Shown here one piece after another: positions 28,245 to 36,701 of a stretch of DNA of 64,000 nt. The notes under the pieces were generated by a model. That model saw only the letters and a list, made by a program, of their open reading frames with translations. It did not search any database and was not told where the DNA came from. Position 1 is the first letter of the stretch, and the number at the start of each line of letters is the position of its first letter. The position numbers were made by a program, and so were the translations under genes. The DNA is from Rhodococcoides kyotonense (GTDB lineage Bacteria > Actinomycetota > Actinomycetes > Mycobacteriales > Mycobacteriaceae). The DNA is taken from NCBI RefSeq assembly GCF_900188125.1, contig NZ_FZOW01000019.1:36035-100034 (forward strand), written 5' to 3'.

Positions 28245-28865
28245 GTGACCGCGGACGTATCCACTTCCGTGAGCGAAGCACAGTGGGCCGACGAGCCCTG
28301 CCGGGGCCGAGGTGGGAGTGTGATCACGCTGGACTTTCGGCGCCGACGTCGCGAAGCCGCTCGTGTCGGTGACTTCGATCTGCCGACCGCCTTCGACCAA
28401 CACGCGTCGTCCATGCTCGGTTTCGCAGTGAACCTGCTGCGCGACAGGGCTCTTGCCGAGGACTGCGTCCAGGAGACGTTCCTTCGAGCATGGCGGGCAC
28501 GCGAAGGTTTCGATCCCGCGCGCGGCCCACTCAGAACGTGGCTGTTCGCCATCGAACGCAACGTGATCATCGACGTGCAGCGCTCGCTCGCACGGATGCC
28601 GACGATCGCGTCGAACCAGGTCGACGACGACATACACGGCAACCGCGACTCCGCCTCGGACACGGTCGAGAAGATGCGTGTGGCCGAAGCCCTCGCGTTG
28701 TTGTCTCCCGAACACCGTCAGGTCGTCGTCGCCGTCCACCTCGCCGGCGCGACCTACGCCGAGCTCGCACAATCGACGGGTGTGCCTGCGGGCACTCTGC
28801 GCACGCGGTCCTACTACGCACTGCGAATTCTGCGGGGCCACTTCGAAAGCCAGGAGGAAGGATGA
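28245..28865 (+). CDS. ECF-type RNA polymerase sigma factor
   Basis: The product (206 residues from the GTG at 28245) has sigma region 2 (FDQHASSMLGFAVNLLRD...EDCVQETFLRAWR) and region 4 (LSPEHRQVVVAVHLAGATYAELA), with no region 1 or 3. It resembles the SigK/ECF19 type by its pairing with an RskA-like anti-sigma gene. A second GTG at 28320 has a better ribosome site (GGTGGGA) and would remove 25 residues of non-conserved sequence. The stop overlaps the next gene (ATGA). Confidence 0.92.
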   Translation: MTADVSTSVSEAQWADEPCRGRGGSVITLDFRRRRREAARVGDFDLPTAFDQHASSMLGFAVNLLRDRALAEDCVQETFLRAWRAREGFDPARGPLRTWLFAIERNVIIDVQRSLARMPTIASNQVDDDIHGNRDSASDTVEKMRVAEALALLSPEHRQVVVAVHLAGATYAELAQSTGVPAGTLRTRSYYALRILRGHFESQEEG

Positions 28866-29542
28866 GCGCAGACGCAGGTCGTCGCGCCGAATTGATCGCC
28901 GCCGCCGTCGCCGACGACCTCACCGACGCCGAACGCGCGGAGCTACGCGCGATGGCGGCAGCGGATCCCACCGTCGACACCGAGATCGACCAGTATCGCC
29001 GCGTCGCGGCCCGGATGTCCGACGCGTCCGTGTCGCTCCCCTGGGCCGAGGTCGGCCCGTCCGATTCTCTTCGCGAACGAGTGCTCGGCCCGGACACGAC
29101 CACTCGACGCACCGGCGGGCGCCCTTTCCTCTGGGCTGCCGCCGCCTCCGTCGCGGGCATCGCCGTGGGAGCCGCGTCCGTTCTCGGAATCGGCGCCGCA
29201 ACGGACAGACCGGTCACCGGACCGCCGGGAACACTCGGCGCGTTCGAGGAAATCGCGTTCACGGGAGTGCCGTCGGGCATCGACATCGAGGGAGGTCTCG
29301 TCGCGCACACGTGGGGCACCGAAACCGTTCTCGAAATGGAGGGTGTACCGGACCGGGGCGCCTACGAGGTGTTCGTGCTGGAACAGTCCGGTGCGGCTCG
29401 GGCGTCGGGCACGTTCCTCGGTAGTTCCGTCACCATCGACTGCCGGATGAACGCCGCCGTCCTGCGAGAGAACGTCAGCGGTATCGAGATCCGCGCGTCC
29501 GACGGTTCCGTGCTGGCCGCGGCCGCGGTGCCACGCACCTGA
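28862..29542 (+). CDS. RskA-like anti-sigma factor
   Basis: The 226-residue protein has a cytoplasmic N-terminal domain (about 1-90) predicted to hold the sigma factor, one membrane helix (about 100-120, FLWAAAASVAGIAVGAASVL) and an extracytoplasmic RskA-type C-terminal domain. There is no HxxxCxxC zinc motif, as in RskA. The ATG overlaps the sigma stop (ATGA). Such factors are released by regulated membrane proteolysis, which would then switch on the sigma regulon, probably including the divergent CHRD-sortase pair. Confidence 0.88.
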   Translation: MSADAGRRAELIAAAVADDLTDAERAELRAMAAADPTVDTEIDQYRRVAARMSDASVSLPWAEVGPSDSLRERVLGPDTTTRRTGGRPFLWAAAASVAGIAVGAASVLGIGAATDRPVTGPPGTLGAFEEIAFTGVPSGIDIEGGLVAHTWGTETVLEMEGVPDRGAYEVFVLEQSGAARASGTFLGSSVTIDCRMNAAVLRENVSGIEIRASDGSVLAAAAVPRT

Positions 29543-29647
29543 TCGGCATGTGAATGCCCACGAAAAGTGCCGTCGACGGCTGTCAGCTGGGGTCAATAAA
29601 CCGTCACCGCAGGACAAACCACGCACTTCGAAGGTTCAATCAAGTGT

Positions 29648-31615
29648 ATGACGGCAGCGCAGCCACGCCCCCTGCTCCGTCCGGGGCTCCCTGTTCCGGA
29701 CCACGTCCGCGACCCCAGCGGCGGCGACATCGCCGAAGCATGGCGCAGACTCGTCGAGGCTCCGCCCGTATTTCCGCAGATCGCCAGACTGAAGAACGTT
29801 CCTGTCACGATGAGCGACGGGACCGTGCTGCGCGCCGACGTACTGCGTCCCGCCGACGCGTCCGGTCGTGCCGTCCCGGTCGAACTGCCTGCGGTTCTGA
29901 ACATCACGCCGTACAACAAGAAGCTCATCACCGGCATCGACGCGGTGCTCGGAACGCCCGTCCTCGGCCGAGCGATCCGCAGCTTCTCGCGCAGATTCGA
30001 CCTCACCGACACCCCGTTCGACGGGATCACCGAGCTCACCCGAATCGTCGACGGCGGCGCCGCGGATCTGTTGGCAGTCAATCGCCATCTCATCCGCAGT
30101 GGGTACGTCCAGATCATCGTCGACGCCAGAGGCACGGGCTCGTCGGCAGGCAAGTGGGACATCCTGGGCGATCGCGAACAGTCGGACTCCATCGAGGTCG
30201 TCGACTGGATCACCTCCCAGGCCTGGTGCAACGGCAGAGTCGGGATGACGGGCATCTCCTATTCGGCCATCAACGCACTACAGGCGGCATCCAAGCGTCC
30301 CGACGGCCTCGAGGCGATCTTCGCGGTCGAGGGGTCCGTCGACATCGTCCGTGAGATCTTCGCGACTGGCGGCGCCCCGTCGTTGTTCATCCCCCTGTGG
30401 CTCGCCACTGTCAACGGACTCAAGTGGACGCCGTCACTACGGAATCTCGATGCCACCACCTGGCTGTCCGATCGACTCCGCTCCCCCGCGACCAACATGC
30501 TCGATCTCGCCAAGGGCTTCCTGACCGGCGGCGACCCACGAATCTACGACGACGCCTACTACGACGCCCGGGATCCCGTCATCGAGGACATCGACGTCCC
30601 GACATTCCTGTACGGCTGCTGGCACGACATCTTCGGCGGCTCTGCACCCGACATCTACAACCGACTGCCGCTCGAACGCGGGCGCAAGCAACTCCTAGTC
30701 GGCGACGGCTACCACGGCAACCCCGGAATCGGTTTCGGTGGACATGGATTCCCGCCGCGACTCGATGTCCTCGAACGGGCATGGTTCGATCGGTGGCTTC
30801 GCGACGAGAACAACGGAATCGAGCACTTCGGTCCCGTCACCCTGCGTCAGCAGGGCGGCGACTGGACCGCACACGGTAGGTTCCCCGCACCACACGCGCT
30901 CCCGACGCGTCTCTATCTGTCGGCTGCGTCGTCGGGCACAGCACCGCACGCCGTTGCCGACGGAAGCCTGCTCGGAACTCACGACCGCAGCAGCGGTGAC
31001 TTCTCCGTCCGACCGACCCTGCGATCCGTGATCTCCCGCGACACCACGCAGGTCCTCGCTGGTGTTCCCGCCGCGCTCGGGGGTGGATTCACCTATGACA
31101 ACCGATTCGCCGAGAAGGGCGCGCTGACGTTCACCACCGGCGCGGCGCACGAGGACACGGTGTTGTCGGGTCCGATGAACCTGCACCTTCGCGTCCGCTG
31201 CCATGCTCCGGAGGCACTGTGGGCGGTCATGGTGTGCGACGTCGACCCGTCCGGGCGGCCGACGGTTCTGACCAACGGCGCGCTGCTGACGTCAAGACGA
31301 GCCGTCGACGACGAGCTCTCACTGTTCGCGCCGAACGGCGACTACACGAGGCCGTACCACCCCCTGAGCAAGGAATCGCTGCTCCCCGTACCCGTCGGCG
31401 AAACTCTGACGCTCGACATCGACCTGCTGACCACCGAGGCTCGCGTCGACGAAGGCCACAGGCTCCGGGTCGACGTCTTCGCAACGGACGCACCACGTTT
31501 CATGCCGATACTCCCCGACCTGTTGCGCACCAGGGGGTGCAGACAGGACATCGTGCTCGACGCCGACGAGCCGAGCTTCCTCGTCGTACCGATCCTCGGG
31601 CGTCCTGGATGGTGA
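29648..31615 (+). CDS. CocE/NonD family alpha/beta hydrolase
   Basis: The 655-residue protein is an S15/CocE hydrolase: an alpha/beta-hydrolase core with nucleophile Ser204 in GISYSA, the family motif DARGTGSSAGKW (159-170), and a C-terminal jelly-roll X-Pro-dipeptidyl-peptidase domain (about 410-650). Relatives hydrolyse esters, amides or beta-lactam-type acyl bonds. No signal peptide is seen. It stands alone between the sigma/anti-sigma pair and the rplKA genes; the substrate is unknown. Confidence 0.9.
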   Translation: MTAAQPRPLLRPGLPVPDHVRDPSGGDIAEAWRRLVEAPPVFPQIARLKNVPVTMSDGTVLRADVLRPADASGRAVPVELPAVLNITPYNKKLITGIDAVLGTPVLGRAIRSFSRRFDLTDTPFDGITELTRIVDGGAADLLAVNRHLIRSGYVQIIVDARGTGSSAGKWDILGDREQSDSIEVVDWITSQAWCNGRVGMTGISYSAINALQAASKRPDGLEAIFAVEGSVDIVREIFATGGAPSLFIPLWLATVNGLKWTPSLRNLDATTWLSDRLRSPATNMLDLAKGFLTGGDPRIYDDAYYDARDPVIEDIDVPTFLYGCWHDIFGGSAPDIYNRLPLERGRKQLLVGDGYHGNPGIGFGGHGFPPRLDVLERAWFDRWLRDENNGIEHFGPVTLRQQGGDWTAHGRFPAPHALPTRLYLSAASSGTAPHAVADGSLLGTHDRSSGDFSVRPTLRSVISRDTTQVLAGVPAALGGGFTYDNRFAEKGALTFTTGAAHEDTVLSGPMNLHLRVRCHAPEALWAVMVCDVDPSGRPTVLTNGALLTSRRAVDDELSLFAPNGDYTRPYHPLSKESLLPVPVGETLTLDIDLLTTEARVDEGHRLRVDVFATDAPRFMPILPDLLRTRGCRQDIVLDADEPSFLVVPILGRPGW

Positions 31616-31631
31616 CCAGGCCCACCCCCAG

Positions 31632-31684
31632 GTGACCGAATGCCGCCCTCGCTCACTCTGAGTGACCGAATGTCACCCTCGCTC
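31632..31684. repeat. 30-bp intergenic repeat, two units (inverted relative to 50559)
   Basis: Two units, 31632-31661 and a partial 31662-31684, of the form GTGACCGAATGTCACCCTCG plus CTCACTCTGA. Each unit is an imperfect palindrome (GTGACCGA near one end, TCGCTCAC near the other). It lies between the CocE gene and the convergent rplA gene. The same unit is repeated three times in the opposite orientation at 50559. Confidence 0.9.
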
Positions 31685-31719
31685 CGGGCCACCACCACCC
31701 CACCCCCCGAACACGACGA

Positions 31720-31748
31720 AAGCCGACCCCCGAGGTGGGGGCCGGCTT
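31720..31748 (-). terminator. Probable terminator after rplK-rplA
   Basis: A GC-rich stem (AAGCCG-ACCCCC with TGGGGG-C-CGGCTT, one bulge) lies 17 bases after the rplA stop. On the minus strand it is followed by only three T residues, so strength is uncertain. Confidence 0.7.
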
Positions 31749-31764
31749 CGTCCGATCTGAGTGC

Positions 31765-32484
31765 TTACGCCTCTGCGTCGTCCTCGAGGAGGTTGCGAGT
31801 GCGGTTCGGGTCGACCTGGATGCCAGGTCCGGTCGTCGTCGAGACGGTGACCTTCTTGACGTAACGGCCCTTGGCCGACGACGGCTTCGCACGCAGGATC
31901 TCGTCGAGAGCGGCGCCGTAGTTCTCCACCAGCTTGGCGTCGTCGAACGATGCCTTGCCGATGACGAAGTGCAGGTTGGCCTGCTTGTCGACGCGGAAGT
32001 TGATCTTTCCGCCCTTGATGTCGTTGACGGCCTTGGTCACATCGTTGGTGACGGTGCCCGTCTTCGGGTTCGGCATCAGGCCACGCGGTCCGAGGACACG
32101 GGCGATGCGGCCAACCTTGGCCATCTGGTCCGGGGTGGCGATCGCTGCGTCGAAGTCCAGGAATCCGCCCTGGATGCGCTCGATCAGATCCTCGGCGCCG
32201 ACGACGTCGGCTCCTGCTGCTTCGGCTTCTGCAGCCTTCTCACCAGCGGCGAAAACGATGACCCGAGCGGTCTTGCCGGTGCCGTGGGGAAGGTTGACGG
32301 TGCCGCGCACCATCTGGTCTGCCTTGCGAGGATCGACGCCGAGACGAACGGCGACCTCGACGGTTGCGTCGAACTTGCTCGACGCGGTGTCCTTGGCCAA
32401 CTTAGCTGCCTGCAGGGGCGAGTACAGGTTGTCTGCATCGACCTTTGCGGCCTGCTCGAGGTAAGCCTTGCTGCGCTTTGCCAT
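31765..32484 (-). CDS. rplA: 50S ribosomal protein L1
   Basis: The 239-residue protein matches bacterial L1 over its length: KVDADNLYSPLQAAKLAK at the N-terminus, the conserved GPRGLMPNPKTGTV loop that contacts 23S rRNA, and a short acidic tail (LLEDDAEA). It forms the L1 stalk and in many bacteria represses its own mRNA. It follows rplK by 80 bases. Confidence 0.98.
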   Translation of the reverse strand: MAKRSKAYLEQAAKVDADNLYSPLQAAKLAKDTASSKFDATVEVAVRLGVDPRKADQMVRGTVNLPHGTGKTARVIVFAAGEKAAEAEAAGADVVGAEDLIERIQGGFLDFDAAIATPDQMAKVGRIARVLGPRGLMPNPKTGTVTNDVTKAVNDIKGGKINFRVDKQANLHFVIGKASFDDAKLVENYGAALDEILRAKPSSAKGRYVKKVTVSTTTGPGIQVDPNRTRNLLEDDAEA

Positions 32485-32564
32485 GTCTTACTGTCCAATC
32501 GTGAGTTCAGTGTGGTTCGCGGGCCTGGCCGGCCCTACCACGGAGGTCGTACGGGAGCTGAGGA

Positions 32565-32999
32565 TCAGCCTTCGACCGTGATGCCCATCGAGCGAGCAGT
32601 TCCGGCGATGATCTTCGCGGCCTGATCGATGTCGTTGGCGTTGAGGTCTTCTGCCTTGGTCTTGGCGATTTCGCGCACCTGATCCATGGTCACCTTGGCG
32701 ACCTTGGTCTTGTGCGGCTCGCCGGAGCCCTTGGCGACGCCTGCAGCCTTGAGCAGCAGCTTGGCAGCCGGAGGGGTCTTCAGCTTGAAGTCGAAGGTCC
32801 GGTCTTCGTAGACCGAGATCTCCACCGGCACGACGTTTCCGCGCTGCGACTCGGTCGCTGCGTTGTACGCCTTGCAGAACTCCATGATGTTGACGCCGTG
32901 CTGACCCAATGCGGGGCCGACGGGAGGAGCAGGGTTGGCCTGTCCTGCCTGGATCTGAAGCTTGATGATCCCGGCTAGCTTCTTCTTCTTCGGGGGCAT
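32565..32999 (-). CDS. rplK: 50S ribosomal protein L11
   Basis: The 144-residue protein is standard L11: [20 protein letters not shown] with the Pro-rich N-terminal linker, and a C-terminal rRNA-binding domain ending [13 protein letters not shown]. It forms the GTPase-associated centre. It follows nusG by 66 bases. Confidence 0.98.
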
Positions 33000-33065
33000 T
33001 TCGTTTTCCTTGTATTCGCTCGGGTTTCTTGCGGTTACTACTGCAAGTTTCTGTTGTTCGGCTCG

Positions 33066-33911
33066 CTAGATCTTCGCGACCTGCGTGAAGCCGAGCTCGA
33101 CCGGAGTTTCACGGCCGAAGATCGACACCAGCACCTTGAGCTTCTGCTGCTCTGCGTTGACTTCGCTGATGCTCGCCGGAAGGGTTGCGAACGGCCCGTC
33201 CATGACGGTGACCGACTCGCCGACCTCGAAGTCGACCTCGATGGTGGGCTTCGCGGTGCTCTCCGTTGCGGTGGCATCGGTGCCTGCACTTGCAGCCTTG
33301 GCGTCCTTCTTCTCGCCGGGCTGCGGCATCAAGAACTTGACGACCTCGTTGATCGTCAGCGGCGACGGGCGTGACGTGGCGCCGACGAATCCGGTGACGC
33401 CGGGTGTGTTGCGCACTGCGCCCCACGACTCGTCGTTCAGATCCATGCGGACCAGGATGTATCCCGGCAGTACCTTGCGGTTGACCTGCTTGCGCTGGCC
33501 GTTCTTGATCTCGGTGACCTCTTCGGTCGGGACCTCGACCTGGAAGATGTAGTCGCCGACGTCGAGGTTCTGAACGCGGGTCTCGAGGTTGGCTTTCACC
33601 TTGTTCTCGTACCCGGCGTAGGAGTGGATGACGTACCAGTCGCCGGGGGCGCGTCTCAGCGCGGCCTTCAGCTCAGCGACGGGATCTTCGACCTCCACAG
33701 CCTCGACCTCTTCGGTCTCGGCGACGGCTTCTTCGGTCACGTCGTCATCGGCAGCGTCTTCGTCCGCAGTTTGTTCTGCGACGGCATCGGCGATGGCCTC
33801 GTCGGTCTCGCGGTCCTGAGCGGCCTGCTCCGCCTCGAGGCCCTGTTTGGTCGCCTCGACATCGGCGTCGAATGCGGCCACTTCGGTGGCGTCGTTGTGC
33901 GGCGTGCTCAC
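33066..33911 (-). CDS. nusG: Transcription termination/antitermination protein NusG
   Basis: The 281-residue NusG has an NGN domain (about 80-190; WYVIHSYAGYENKVK, LPGYILVRMDL) and a C-terminal KOW domain (FEVGESVTVMDGPFATL). Two features go beyond the common form: an acidic N-terminal extension of about 75 residues and a 30-residue Ala/Thr/Lys-rich linker before KOW. The GTG at 33911 (VSTPHNDA) has AAAGG nine bases upstream; a GTG four codons earlier is possible. Confidence 0.97.
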   Translation of the reverse strand: MSTPHNDATEVAAFDADVEATKQGLEAEQAAQDRETDEAIADAVAEQTADEDAADDDVTEEAVAETEEVEAVEVEDPVAELKAALRRAPGDWYVIHSYAGYENKVKANLETRVQNLDVGDYIFQVEVPTEEVTEIKNGQRKQVNRKVLPGYILVRMDLNDESWGAVRNTPGVTGFVGATSRPSPLTINEVVKFLMPQPGEKKDAKAASAGTDATATESTAKPTIEVDFEVGESVTVMDGPFATLPASISEVNAEQQKLKVLVSIFGRETPVELGFTQVAKI

Positions 33912-33966
33912 AGCAGGCACCCTTTCTGTCGTTTCGTGCTCGATTCGGTCATCTTCGTTCTCTCGG

Positions 33967-34419
33967 TCAGCCGAACAGCCAGCCGACACCCTTGATGAAC
34001 GCCAGATCCAAGCCGCTGATGAACGCGACCATGAAGGCCACGAACACGAGCACGACGCTGGTGTAGGTGACCATCTGCTTGCGATTCGGCCAGATGACCT
34101 TGCGGAGCTCGGCGACTACCTCGCGGAAGAACCTGCGCAGACGCTTGAAGACGTTCATACGCTTCGGCTCGCGCGGCTTCTCGGAACGAGAGGCAACCTT
34201 GGTGGCCGACGCGGCAGCCGGCGTCTTCTCGATGGAGACGGCGCGTGTGCGCCGAGTCGTCCGTTTACCGGTCGGCCTGGCCGGTGCGTCGTTACCGCCG
34301 GTGCTCGTAGCGGCACCGGCTGCATCGTCGGTGGGGGACGCAGCGTTGTCGGACGTCGACGAGTCCGACGTGGAGACATCTTCCGACGTCTCGTCGCGCT
34401 TACCGCGCTCCTCGCTCAC
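33967..34419 (-). CDS. secE: Preprotein translocase subunit SecE
   Basis: The 150-residue protein has a long Ser/Thr/Asp-rich N-terminus, then the conserved FFREVVAELRKVIWPNRKQM amphipathic segment and a single membrane helix (about 120-142). It stabilises SecY in the translocon. The GTG at 34419 is chosen for GAGAGGAA upstream. It is transcribed after tRNA-Trp and before nusG, as in other actinomycetes. Confidence 0.96.
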   Translation of the reverse strand: MSEERGKRDETSEDVSTSDSSTSDNAASPTDDAAGAATSTGGNDAPARPTGKRTTRRTRAVSIEKTPAAASATKVASRSEKPREPKRMNVFKRLRRFFREVVAELRKVIWPNRKQMVTYTSVVLVFVAFMVAFISGLDLAFIKGVGWLFG

Positions 34420-34485
34420 CGTCGTTCCTCTCAGTAGCCGAAATTGCCGTACACCCTCGCCGGGGCGAGGGATGTACAACATGGG

Positions 34486-34558
<73 letters not shown>

Positions 34559-34717
34559 TCGGTCCGATCCTCAAGTGGATCCGACCGTCCTGCGGTCACA
34601 CAACATACGCGCTACCCGAAGCACTCTTCAAGAAAAGAGCCTAGGCAGCGCGCAGCGCTGAATTACCCCAGAAATCTCAGTGTACTGCACAGGCTATGGA
34701 ACTTTGAAACCAGCAGG

Positions 34718-35143
34718 TCAGGCCAGGCGGACGGTCGCCGTGGCGCGACCGAAGATCTTCTTGCCCTCGGACTTGGCCGTGATCGCGATGACCGCCGACT
34801 TCGACTCCGGATCCACCGACTTGACCTTGCCGGTGTACTCGACCGACGCCGCGGAATCCGCAGGTACGTAGACCGAGCTGGTGAAACGGACGTTGTACTC
34901 GGTGACAGCACCGGGATCGCCGAGCCACGAGGTGACGAAGCCTGCACCGAGGCCCATCGTCAGCATGCCGTGCGCGATGACGTTGTCCAGTCCGGCGAGC
35001 TTGACGACCTCGTCGCTCCAATGGATCGGGTTGGGATCACCGGACACGCCGGCGTAGTTGACCAGATCGCCACGAGTGAGCTTGACGACGCGCTCGGGGA
35101 GCTCGTCGCCGACCGATACGTCCGCGAAACTACGAAGCGCCAT
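34718..35143 (-). CDS. hadB: (3R)-hydroxyacyl-ACP dehydratase subunit HadB
   Basis: The 141-residue hot-dog protein carries the hydratase-2 catalytic motif SGDPNPIHWSDE (Asp and His). In mycobacteria HadB is the catalytic subunit paired with HadA in the FAS-II elongation cycle that builds meromycolic chains. Its ATG lies inside the hadA end (14-base overlap). No hadC follows: the next gene is tRNA-Trp. Confidence 0.95.
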   Translation of the reverse strand: MALRSFADVSVGDELPERVVKLTRGDLVNYAGVSGDPNPIHWSDEVVKLAGLDNVIAHGMLTMGLGAGFVTSWLGDPGAVTEYNVRFTSSVYVPADSAASVEYTGKVKSVDPESKSAVIAITAKSEGKKIFGRATATVRLA

Positions 35144-35714
35144 GCATGATCACTTCCTTGACTGCGTGGGCGATGTTCTCGTCGACTTCTCCGCCGGTCC
35201 GTGCGACCAACGTGGTCCACGTGGTCTGCACCAGCTCGCCGTTCTGATCGGTCACGATGTTCTTCGTCGTGATGATGTCGCTGCCACTCATCTGACGGAA
35301 CGACTCGAGAAAGACCTCGCACGTCAGCTCGTCGCCGACCTGGATGGGCTTGTGGAATTGCAACCGCTGGTCCGTCTGGAGGATCTGACTCGGGTCGTAC
35401 CCGGTGATGAACTCCTTGAACATCCGCGATTGCGCGATGATGCCGACGAGGGAGATGAAGGTCAGCGGAGCGATAAGGCCGTCGTAGCCGAAGCTTTTCG
35501 CGGCTTCTTCGTCGTGATGAGCAGGGTGCCAGTCCTGGACTGCACGCGCGTACTCACGCACTTTCTCCCGGCCTACCTCGTACGGGTGGTCCACCTTGTA
35601 GTGGTGTCCGACCATCGTCGCGGCATGTGCGGCGGGGTCCTGCGGTGAATCGGAATCCGGCGACGGCGCAAGAGGTTGCGCCGTCGCGGTCACGATGAAA
35701 TCAGTATCAGACAC
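35130..35714 (-). CDS. hadA: (3R)-hydroxyacyl-ACP dehydratase subunit HadA
   Basis: The 194-residue protein is the MaoC-like N-domain dehydratase subunit that binds the acyl chain and partners HadB. The conserved FGYDGLIAPLTFISL segment is present and the full hydratase motif is absent, as expected for HadA. The N-terminus carries about 35 extra residues (SPDSDSPQDPAA). Order rpmG-hadA-hadB-trpT matches M. tuberculosis. Confidence 0.94.
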   Translation of the reverse strand: MSDTDFIVTATAQPLAPSPDSDSPQDPAAHAATMVGHHYKVDHPYEVGREKVREYARAVQDWHPAHHDEEAAKSFGYDGLIAPLTFISLVGIIAQSRMFKEFITGYDPSQILQTDQRLQFHKPIQVGDELTCEVFLESFRQMSGSDIITTKNIVTDQNGELVQTTWTTLVARTGGEVDENIAHAVKEVIMHGAS

Positions 35715-35823
35715 GCGAAATTCGAACCTTTTCTACCCAGGACGCAAGATCCGTTAGGGCGAAAGAAGTTAGCCTAACGCGCGGCGTCGACTTCGAACGA
35801 GAACCAGCGGCCGAGAAACTCGA

Positions 35824-35991
35824 CTAGCGAGACTCGCGGTGCGCGCGATGCGTTCCGCAGTTGGAGCAGAACTTCTTCAGCTCGATGCGGTCGGGATCGT
35901 TACGACGGTTCTTCTTCGTGATGTAGTTGCGGTGCTTGCAAACCTCGCAGGCCAAGGTGATCTTGGGCCGCACATCGGTGGAGGAGGCCAC
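35824..35991 (-). CDS. rpmG: 50S ribosomal protein L33
   Basis: The 55-residue protein begins VASSTDVRPKITLACEVC and has two CxxC pairs (CEVC, CSNC), so it is a zinc-type L33. The GTG start at 35991 matches the start of the M. tuberculosis protein. It lies between tRNA-Met and hadA. Confidence 0.96.
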   Translation of the reverse strand: MASSTDVRPKITLACEVCKHRNYITKKNRRNDPDRIELKKFCSNCGTHRAHRESR

Positions 35992-36051
35992 TGGACGCCT
36001 ACTTTCAGGTAACTCTGATCCGGTGAATCAGGACTGTGCATTTTTCTTGTG

Positions 36052-36124
36052 TAGCGGTGACCGGACTTGAACCGGCGACGCAACGATTATGAGTCGTTTG
36101 CTCTACCAACTGAGCTACACCGCC
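36052..36124 (-). tRNA. tRNA-Met (anticodon CAT, elongator)
   Basis: A 73-base cloverleaf: acceptor GGCGGTG/CACCGCT, anticodon loop CTCATAA, T-loop GTTCAAGTC, discriminator A. The first acceptor pair is G-T, not the mismatch of initiator tRNA, so it is an elongator. CCA is not encoded. Confidence 0.96.
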
Positions 36125-36207
36125 TCAGGTTGCTCACCCCTACACCTTCTCATCTTCGAGGGGTTCCTCGTCGAAGAAATTGCCTGGGCGAACCATCCAA
36201 TCCAGCG

Positions 36208-36280
36208 AGCCCCCTAACGGAATCGAACCGTTGACCTTTTCCTTACCATGGAAACGCTCTACCGACTGAGCTAAGGGGGC
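36208..36280 (-). tRNA. tRNA-Thr (anticodon GGT)
   Basis: A 73-base cloverleaf with acceptor GCCCCCT/AGGGGGC and anticodon loop ATGGTAA in stem TTTCC/GGAAA. CCA is not encoded. It lies 83 bases upstream of tRNA-Met and the two may share a transcript. Confidence 0.96.
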
Positions 36281-36320
36281 GTTGCCTGCGAATCCTGGTC
36301 GTTCCGCAAGCTACTCTCCT

Positions 36321-36340
36321 GCGCACGGTTTCCCGTGCGC
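36321..36340 (-). other. Small GC hairpin upstream of tRNA-Thr
   Basis: Perfect 8-bp arms GCGCACGG/CCGTGCGC enclose a GAAA loop on the minus strand. No T run follows. Role unknown. Confidence 0.5.
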
Positions 36341-36427
36341 CGAAGCCTTCAAGAGGTTACACAGTTCCAGCGCCGACTACCAAATTGCGTGGTCAGCGCG
36401 TTCGCTGCGGTTCCTCTTCACGGAGAA

Positions 36428-36454
36428 ACCCCAGCGAGACGAACTCGCTGGGGT
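36428..36454 (-). terminator. Terminator of the tRNA-Tyr transcript
   Basis: Perfect 11-bp arms (36428-36438 with 36444-36454, ACCCCAGCGAG) lie 9 bases after tRNA-Tyr on the minus strand and are followed by TTTCTCC. Confidence 0.85.
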
Positions 36455-36463
36455 CCCTTCGGG

Positions 36464-36546
36464 TGGCAGATGTAGGATTCGAACCTACGTAGGCATAAGC
36501 CGACGGATTTACAGTCCGCTCCCATTGGCCGCTCGGGCAATCTGCC
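36464..36546 (-). tRNA. tRNA-Tyr (anticodon GTA)
   Basis: An 83-base tRNA with a long variable arm, acceptor GGCAGAT/ATCTGCC, anticodon loop CTGTAAA and discriminator A. CCA is not encoded. Divergent from yajQ. Confidence 0.96.
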
Positions 36547-36701
36547 GGGTGCTTGTCGAAGAATCATGCTCTCTCCGTTGCGCTGAAAAGAATACAACGA
36601 ACGTGCCCCCGGAACGCAAACCGGGTGGATAGCGGGGGTGCGGAGCGGCTAACGTCGGGTGCGAAGCACGTGAACATTCGATACGACACAGGAGTTCTTC
36701 A

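Noticed and set aside
26861..28663. A single 600-codon gene spanning the sortase and the CHRD gene
   Set aside because: The frame only encodes the sortase at its end; the CHRD protein is in another frame with its own signal peptide and ribosome site.
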